From NCBI GenBank assembly GCA_003024785.1, contig PUQB01000111.1:1-64000 (forward strand): a stretch of 64,000 nucleotides of DNA, read 5' to 3'. The notes beneath the pieces were generated by a model. That model saw only the letters and a list, made by a program, of their open reading frames with translations, did not search any database and was not told the DNA's origin. The stretch comes from Selaginella tamariscina (taxonomy: Eukaryota; Streptophyta; Lycopodiopsida; Selaginellales; Selaginellaceae). A program made the translations under genes and the position numbers. Below are positions 58,073 to 64,000 of the stretch, piece by piece; position 1 is the stretch's first letter; each line of letters opens with the position of its first letter.

Positions 58073-59700
58073 ATGGGTAGACCGATACCCAAAGAAGTGT
58101 TGGAGTTTGAAGAGAAATTACAGTGGAAGAAGAAATTTGAGGCTTTTCATAGACTCCGAAGCGAGTACTTAATACGATCAGGACAACTATCACAGAGACA
58201 GAAGAACGCCCAACAAAGACAGCATGAGAATGAATCTGCTACATTTAGTAATAAGTGAATGGATGATTACCAACGTATTCTTGCAAAACGTCAACGATAT
58301 GAAGAAATAAGTAGAGACAACAACGAGAGCAGAAGGAGTGATACTTATGACGACAAGCAGTAGTTGAGACCCAAAAAAGGTTGGAGGAACATGAAGAACA
58401 GAGGAGGAAGGAGCAATCCGAAGCACGAAGAGAAGAACAACAGCAAACAAAATACAACGGGATCACGGAGGAAGAGGACAGCAACTAGGAAAACTACGAT
58501 AACAGAAAACATGTACCGACACGAGAATACTAGGATCTGTTGACAATTGAAACACCTAAGAAGATGGGAACACTAACAATTACAGGAAAAGTCGTACCAT
58601 CTACCTTTTCAGGCTTAGAGAATGAGGATACAAATCGCCATATTCATCAATTTGAGAAAGCGTGTGAAGCTAACGAAATCACAGATAAAAACGAGAAGCT
58701 TCAAATATTCTCATTAACACTGAAGGGATATGCTAGTGATTGGTATTACAAAAATGCCATCACAATTGATAAGTACGATACACTACTTGCATTGTTTAGG
58801 AACTACTATGTACGAAGTATTACAAACGAGATCTGACAGTCCAACATAGGAATTATAGCAAGGTCCTACAGAAGCGGTGGAAGACTACTCGTGCATATTT
58901 CAGAGGATACACAATCACTGCGAGGTGGGCGATGTCAGTGATAAATTGGCAAAGAAATGTTATATCAACAGACTATGGGACAACTTACAGCTACAAGTAT
59001 GATTCATAAAACTACATGACTTAAGAGATGCAATAAGAGAGGCTGAGCAAAATGAAATATTGATACCCCCAAGATACATAAACGATGATGAACGAGAATC
59101 AAGAAGGCAATACCGGAAGGAGAACAAGATACGGGCAAGATCCAAAGTAATATTTTGTATAGCATGCAAGTATGAAGAACATAATGCTTCTGAATGTAAA
59201 GTACCCAAGTGTCAGATGTGTGGAGGAATAAGTCATGAAGCAAGGCAATGTCGAAGTGCGGGATATAAACCCCAACCAATGATTGGACGCACTCAAGGCT
59301 ACCCACCACCACCACCCAGATGGGACAACACGAGGAATATGAACCCATATAACTATCCAGAATCTCGGAATACCAACCCATACGACTATTCGCAAAGACC
59401 ATATAACGGGGAACAAAGAAATGGCAATGGGAGATTTCCCTGCAAACCAGGGGCGTTTTACTAACAAGGCAATAATACAGAGATATCGCAAGGAGGACAA
59501 CCTCTATTACCAGCCCCAGCACAAGCCAGACCACCTTTATTGCCACCAATACCACCTCCACCAACATTATGTGGTCTGAAATAGAGAAAGGACACTACTC
59601 CACTGAATGTAATAGACTCAACAATGTTCGATGCTATACGTGTGGAGAGATGGGACATTATTCAACAAAGTGTCCACAACGCCAATTTAACACCGAAGCA
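58073..59700 (+). pseudogene. Ty3/gypsy family C: Gag with multiple zinc knuckles
   Basis: The N-terminal frame 58073-58258 is charged, then Glu/Arg-rich sequence runs to 58500. The gag domain at 58540-58836 includes PSTFSGLENEDTNRHIHQFE and TLKGYASDWYY. After a frame break at 58840, IHNHCEVGDVSDKLAKKCY-like sequence leads to frame 59060-59464. That frame has two perfect CX2CX4HX4C knuckles, CIACKYEEHNASEC and CQMCGGISHEARQC, and a Pro/Asn/Tyr-rich tail. A third knuckle CYTCGEMGHYSTKC lies at about 59636-59677, just after a broken possible fourth (KGHYSTEC). Three or more knuckles is more than the usual one or two for gypsy Gag. It would bind element RNA. Confidence 0.75.
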
Positions 59701-60940
59701 CCATCCACAAAACTAGCAACATGAAGAATTAAAGTCTAACAAGAAGATGATCCAAAGGATGATCATGAAGAGCAACATTTCGAATGCAAATGGGAAGAAG
59801 ATAAGAAACTACTCTCAACAGAAACATACACAATAACACGGGCTAAACGAGTACGAATAGAATCAAGCAAAGAAGAGCCAAAACGCAAAAATTGGGAAAA
59901 AGAAAAAGCAACAGTACAAAGAGTGGCAAATCAAATTCAGAAAATATAGCAAGAAGAAAAGCAGGATTCTATGCCCAATAAAGCAAGCATGCAATCCACT
60001 TCAGTAGCACCTCTTGGAGATCATATTGTCGCCGTCATCTTGCAACAACTTATCCAATTAACTATAGGAAAGTTACTGATATTAGCACCATTTTTGCGGA
60101 CGCAAATAACTAATGCTTTGGACATAAGCAATATCCAACATGATACTAGTCAAGTCGAAGTGAATACGACTGAAATTCTTAGAGATGAAAAGGATTGGGA
60201 TGAAGAGGTGCCAATGATTACCATTCGTGTCAGTAAAAATAACATTCAGAACATACCCATTGATGGGGCTCATGAGTCAACATTTTGAACAACAGACTTG
60301 CAAGGAACTGGATTTAGAAAATGCGCCATTCTTGGTACGAATGGCTAACTAGAGGAAAGTACGACCTGTTAGTATAATCAGATCTATATGTATAGAAATT
60401 GTAGGGGATCAAGTTTAAGGTGTCTTTAGTCGTACTACGTATCGAGCAGACAAGCAAACCGTACCAAATTTTATTAGGAAGACCCTGGCTAAGAGACGCC
60501 AAAGTACGACATAATAGGGAAGACGACGAAATGGTACTATATAAGCATGCACAAGAAGCAGTCATTAAAACACAGCCAAAGAAGCCAATTGAACGACCAA
60601 CTTGACCATTACAAATGAAGGATTTCAACTGGCATTACGGATTGAACACGGAAGAAGAAAAAGTTCTATTCAATAGCAACCCGGAACTCGTAGAGATAGC
60701 ACAAGCTGATCTATATCAAATGACACCAGAGGACAAGAGCGCTGAAAATACAACCACTAATGACCAACAGCAGCAACATATGAACATTCTCATATTAACA
60801 AATAAGTTCAAACAACCCACACAATAACAAGTACACTTTGAAACAGAGCACAAACAAATAGCACAAACTCAACAGAGGCTGGAAATTACGACTAATGAGA
60901 AGAGTGAAGAAGTAGAAATTAAAACAAGTGAATACGGACC
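59701..60940 (+). pseudogene. Family C protease region
   Basis: After Lys/Glu-rich sequence, the frame 59971-60288 ends VPMITIRVSKNNIQNIPIDG followed by AHESTF; IPIDGAHEST is the likely retropepsin site (DGA for DTG/DSG). Frame 60420-60605 has KPYQILLGRPWLRDAKVRHN, the conserved segment after the protease flap, and DEMVLYKHAQE. Frame 60615-60827 continues acidic linker (YGLNTEEEKVLFNSNPELVE). Two frame breaks separate these parts. Confidence 0.65.
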
Positions 60941-61860
60941 ATGGAAAGTACAAATAGCAGTCGACCTCGAATCGAAATATCGAAATCAATTGATAAACTT
61001 ACTACATCAAAATGCGGATGTCTTTTCTTGGAGTTACGAAGATCTCAAAGGGGTTCACCAACAATTTGTACACACAAGATAGAATTACTACCTCATGCAA
61101 TACCCAGGAAACAACAAGCTTATTGTATGAACCCAACATTCTTGGCAAAAGTTAAAGAAGAAGTGGACAAGTTGTTACAAGCCGGATTTATTTGTCCAAT
61201 CAAAAACCTATAATGGTTATCACCAATTGTTGTAGTACAAAAAAAAATTAGCAAATTGCGTATCTGCGTCAATTATAAGAAATTGAATGATATAACTAGG
61301 CAGGATACGTACCCAATACCCTTCACTGAAGAGTTTTTGGATACGGTAGTGGGACATGAAATGTATTCCTTTCTAGATGGATTTTCAAGATACAACCAAG
61401 TACAAGTGGACCCAGTAGATCAACCAAAAACAAAATTCATTAGTCCTTGGGGTACATATGCGTATCGCATTATGCCTTTTGGGTTATGTATTGTGCCATT
61501 CACTTTCCAGTGGTTGATTAATAAAACATTCTACAATTATCTGACAACATTATGAAGGTTTTCTTAAATGATTTTAGCATTTATAGAACGAAAGATGAAC
61601 ATTTGGACTGTTTAATGAAGTGTTTTGGGAAGTGTCAATTGAACAATATAGTTCTTAATCCGGAAAAGTGCGTTTTTTGTAAAATCAGGAGTCCTACTCG
61701 GGCATATTATATGCAAAGATGGAATCATAGTAGACCAAGATAAAGTCAAAGTAATACAGACAATGCAACCTCCTAAAAGATGTACGACGACTACTTGGTA
61801 AAATGGGATATCATTGGCGTTTTATTAAAAATTATGCAGCAATAGCGAAACCATTAACTA
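60941..61860 (+). pseudogene. Family C reverse transcriptase
   Basis: PHAIPRKQQAYCMNPTFLAK, EEVDKLLQAGFICPIKN, a stop, then PIVVVQKKISKLRICVNYKK (61080-61280), FLDGFSRYNQVQ, YAYRIMPFGLCIVPFTFQWL (61370-61530), and after a frame change VFLNDFSIYRTKDEHLD (61555-61610). The last shows FLNDF where the YxDD box should be, so the first catalytic Asp is Asn. LNPEKCVF follows, then a frame change into LGHIICKDGIIVDQDKVKV-like sequence. The RT is not functional as it stands. Confidence 0.8.
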
Positions 61861-62490
61861 TGCCATTAAGGAAAGGACAACCATTCATATGGGACCCGCA
61901 ATGTGAACAAAGCTTTCACACGTTGAAACAAGCATTAATGAAGGCCCCATACTAGCTAGCCCAAATTGGAAACAAGAATTTCATGTACAAGTGGATGCAT
62001 CATCATACGCCATCGGATGCATATTAACACAAACACAGGAAGAGATCATTTGTTATATTATGCGAGTTGACGGTTAGCACCTGTAGAAGAGAACTACACA
62101 ACTATGGAGAAGGAAGCACTCGGAATGGTCTATGCAGCCAAGAAATTTCGACATTATCTGTTAGCAAATAAGATCAAATTCATTGTTGAACTTATACATT
62201 TATTGAGCAAGATGAAGCTTAAAGGAAGAGTACGATGGTTCTCACTATTGCAAAAGTTTGATTTTCAGATCATTCACAAACCAGGCAAGCTACACCAACA
62301 AGCAGATTTCTTGAGCCATATTACGAATGAGGAAGACGATGTGGGCGTTAATGATGAACTACCAGATGCAAGTTTATTTCAAATACAACAAGAACAACCA
62401 AAACAATACTACCACCAAGGATATCTATGGGATATTGAACACTTTCTAACTACCGGACTAGCACCAGACAAATATGCATAAACACAATAA
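61861..62490 (+). pseudogene. Family C RNase H
   Basis: FHVQVDASSYAIGCILTQTQ gives the first Asp (about 61978-62038). Frame 62104-62481 has MEKEALGMVYAAKKFRHYLL (Glu) and then FIVELIHLL where a catalytic Asp (TDH/VDH) is expected but Glu-Leu is found. FSLLQKFDFQIIHKPGKLHQ and ADFLSHI end the domain. Two stops lie between the two parts. It follows RT directly as in all Ty3/gypsy elements. Confidence 0.8.
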
Positions 62491-62559
62491 CACAAACAAC
62501 TCGTCTTAAGATCCAAACCGTACTACATGATATCAAGCATACTATATAAGTCTTAAGGA

Positions 62560-63228
62560 GATGCGTACGAATGGAGGAAGTTCAACTTGTATTACGAGAA
62601 GCTCACTTAGGAGAACACAATGGACACTTTGCGGGAATGTTAACACCACGCAAAATTCTGCACTCCGGATTATGGTGACCCACATTATTCAAATATGGTA
62701 TAGAATATTACTAGAAATGTTTGAAATGTAATGAACATCAACCAGCTCCACATCATTAAGTTCAGCCACTACATCCAATAAAACCATTAACTTCATTTAT
62801 GAAGTGGGGAATGGATTTTATGGGACCAATCAATCCTAAAAGCAACAAGAGGAATCAATATATATTGGTACTGACAGATTACGTTACTAAATGGGCTGAA
62901 GCTATAGCACTACGAGATTGTCGTGCAACATGCATTGTAAAGTTTATTTACGAGAATATTGTAGTGCGATTTGGTGCTCCTATGGAACTTATTAGTGACC
63001 AAGGAACTCATTTTGTCAACAACGTCATCAAAGTCCATTGTACCGAATATTTTGTTGGTAGCTTCTGCCTGTCCATTGCCTTGTGGATAATAAGCCATGG
63101 AGACATAATGTTTCACTAAATACTAAAAACCATATTAACTAAAATAGTGAACACGAATCGCAAGAACTGGGATGAAAAACTCGCTTCCACATTATGGGTA
63201 TACCCTACTACGTATAAAGTGGCAACAA
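62560..63228 (+). pseudogene. Family C integrase with an inverted segment
   Basis: Zinc-finger remains are at 62580-62760. Frame 62799-63049 reads MKWGMDFMGPINP, YILVLTDYVTKWAEAIALRD (first Asp) and MELISDQGTHFVNNVIK (second Asp). At about 63050-63118 the plus strand loses homology, but the minus strand reads MAYYPQGNGQAEATN, the segment with the catalytic Glu. From 63119 the plus strand resumes with KILKTILTKIV and WDEKLASTLWVYPTTYKVAT. So about 70 bp are flipped in place. Homology stops at 63228. Confidence 0.85.
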
Positions 63229-64000
63229 ATGTCAGAGTTTTAACTTGGAGGGCTAACACGTGGCAACACGTGGCTGCCAAGTGGCCTTCCGGCGTCAATT
63301 CCCTATGTGAGCAATGCTAAGTCTTCCAAGATGATCCTAAGAGTCTGACTCAGATGCCTAGTTAAACAGAAGACTTAGACTCCTACCCTAGCCCTAGAAT
63401 GACCATCCCCCGAACCCTAGAGAATATCCCGAGTAGACTTTAGAATCCTATCCCAGTAGACATAGACAGGCTCATGCCTTAACCCCACAAAGGATATGTG
63501 TCTCACACATGCCCCCGTGACAAAGCTAAGGCATTGTCACTTACCCCTTAAGGAATCACCCTCATCTGGAAGAACAACCCCTTTAGGGCAACAAGGGGTA
63601 CCTTGAACCATGACTAACCCCTAAGGGTTTGAGTGGCCAAGTTATACCCTAGACCTAAGGCTAGTACTTAGTGAGGACATGAGTGTGCGCTGTAGGCGAA
63701 CATGAATGTTCTACTAAGCAAACTCCCTAAGGCTAGGTTTGGATAACCCTAAGTACATGACCTTGCGAGTGTTTCATGATAGGGCTTCTGCTAATGAGCT
63801 TAGGTTGTTCAACCCTTAGATCCTAAGGAGAACACCCCCTAGCCAGGTGTGCCAAAGCACACCTAGTTACGAGACCTAACCTCTCTTGAGCGGATGCCTA
63901 AGGTTTAGAACCCTAGTGCAAACACAAGCATCTATGTTTACTAGAGTATCCAATCCCTTAGCGACAAACCCATGACACGACCCCAAAGGGCGTGCCTCAG
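63229..64000. other. Unclassified non-coding sequence
   Basis: The family C integrase is cut at 63228 and the new sequence begins TGTCAGAGTTTT, which could be the start of another LTR running off the window. It is rich in CCCTAAGG-like words and has no coding frame. Without its other end this cannot be confirmed. Confidence 0.3.

Noticed and set aside
63229..64000. Same family as the non-coding 2700-3600 region
   Set aside because: The two look alike in word use (CCCTAA, CCTTAGG), but no colinear match was found on either strand.

Overview
The window is eukaryotic nuclear DNA and almost certainly from a green-lineage organism. It has short GT-AG introns, Ty3/gypsy retrotransposons including a chromovirus, a MULE-type transposase with a SWIM finger, and interstitial CCCTAAA (plant-type telomere) units. 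Introns are packed with GT/GA/CT microsatellites. I cannot name the species; a streptophyte alga, bryophyte, lycophyte or fern are all possible. No rRNA, tRNA or CRISPR locus was seen. Many coding regions carry frame breaks and stops, so either most are decayed or the assembly has residual indel errors.

Layout. 1-2586: 3' end of a chromovirus (family A: RNase H, integrase, chromodomain, LTR). 2587-6011: non-coding, AT-rich, with hairpins and one MITE-like element. 6012-10828: two divergent host genes, a DUF4470/MYND-15-like gene on the minus strand and a Ser/Thr kinase gene on the plus strand. 10829-13731: AT-rich, non-coding. 13732-17362: the C-terminal part of a midasin (MDN1/REA1) gene without its MIDAS domain. 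17715-18092: a small membrane ORF. 18290-21389: MULE-type transposase. 21608-24370: second family A element, truncated and joined to family B debris. 24371-48242: family B gypsy cluster. It consists of three blocks in minus, plus, minus orientation that share LTRs (five LTR copies), with an unusual conserved coiled-coil ORF between the protease or pol region and the 3' LTR. Only one unit (33395-40344) keeps reverse transcriptase and integrase. 48373-49075: remnant of a fourth gypsy element. 49080-51800: AT-rich and microsatellite DNA with a short telomere-like tract. 51794-52765: GC-rich array built on the 18-bp palindrome GGCGGGATTAATCCCGCC. 53055-56165: decayed multi-exon gene with a ParB-like domain and a methyltransferase-like C-terminus. 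56233-57412: apparently intact FCP1/NIF-type HAD gene with a DxN active site. 58073-63228: family C gypsy element with at least three zinc knuckles and a micro-inversion inside integrase. 63229-64000: unclassified non-coding sequence.

The most interesting region is 51.8-57.4 kb. A dense palindromic array sits directly upstream of a gene combining a ParB-like domain and a DNA-methyltransferase-like domain, and a degenerate copy of the same palindrome lies in one of that gene's introns. A functional link (target site and enzyme) is speculation. The second is the family B 3' ORF, repeated in several copies at an envelope-like position.
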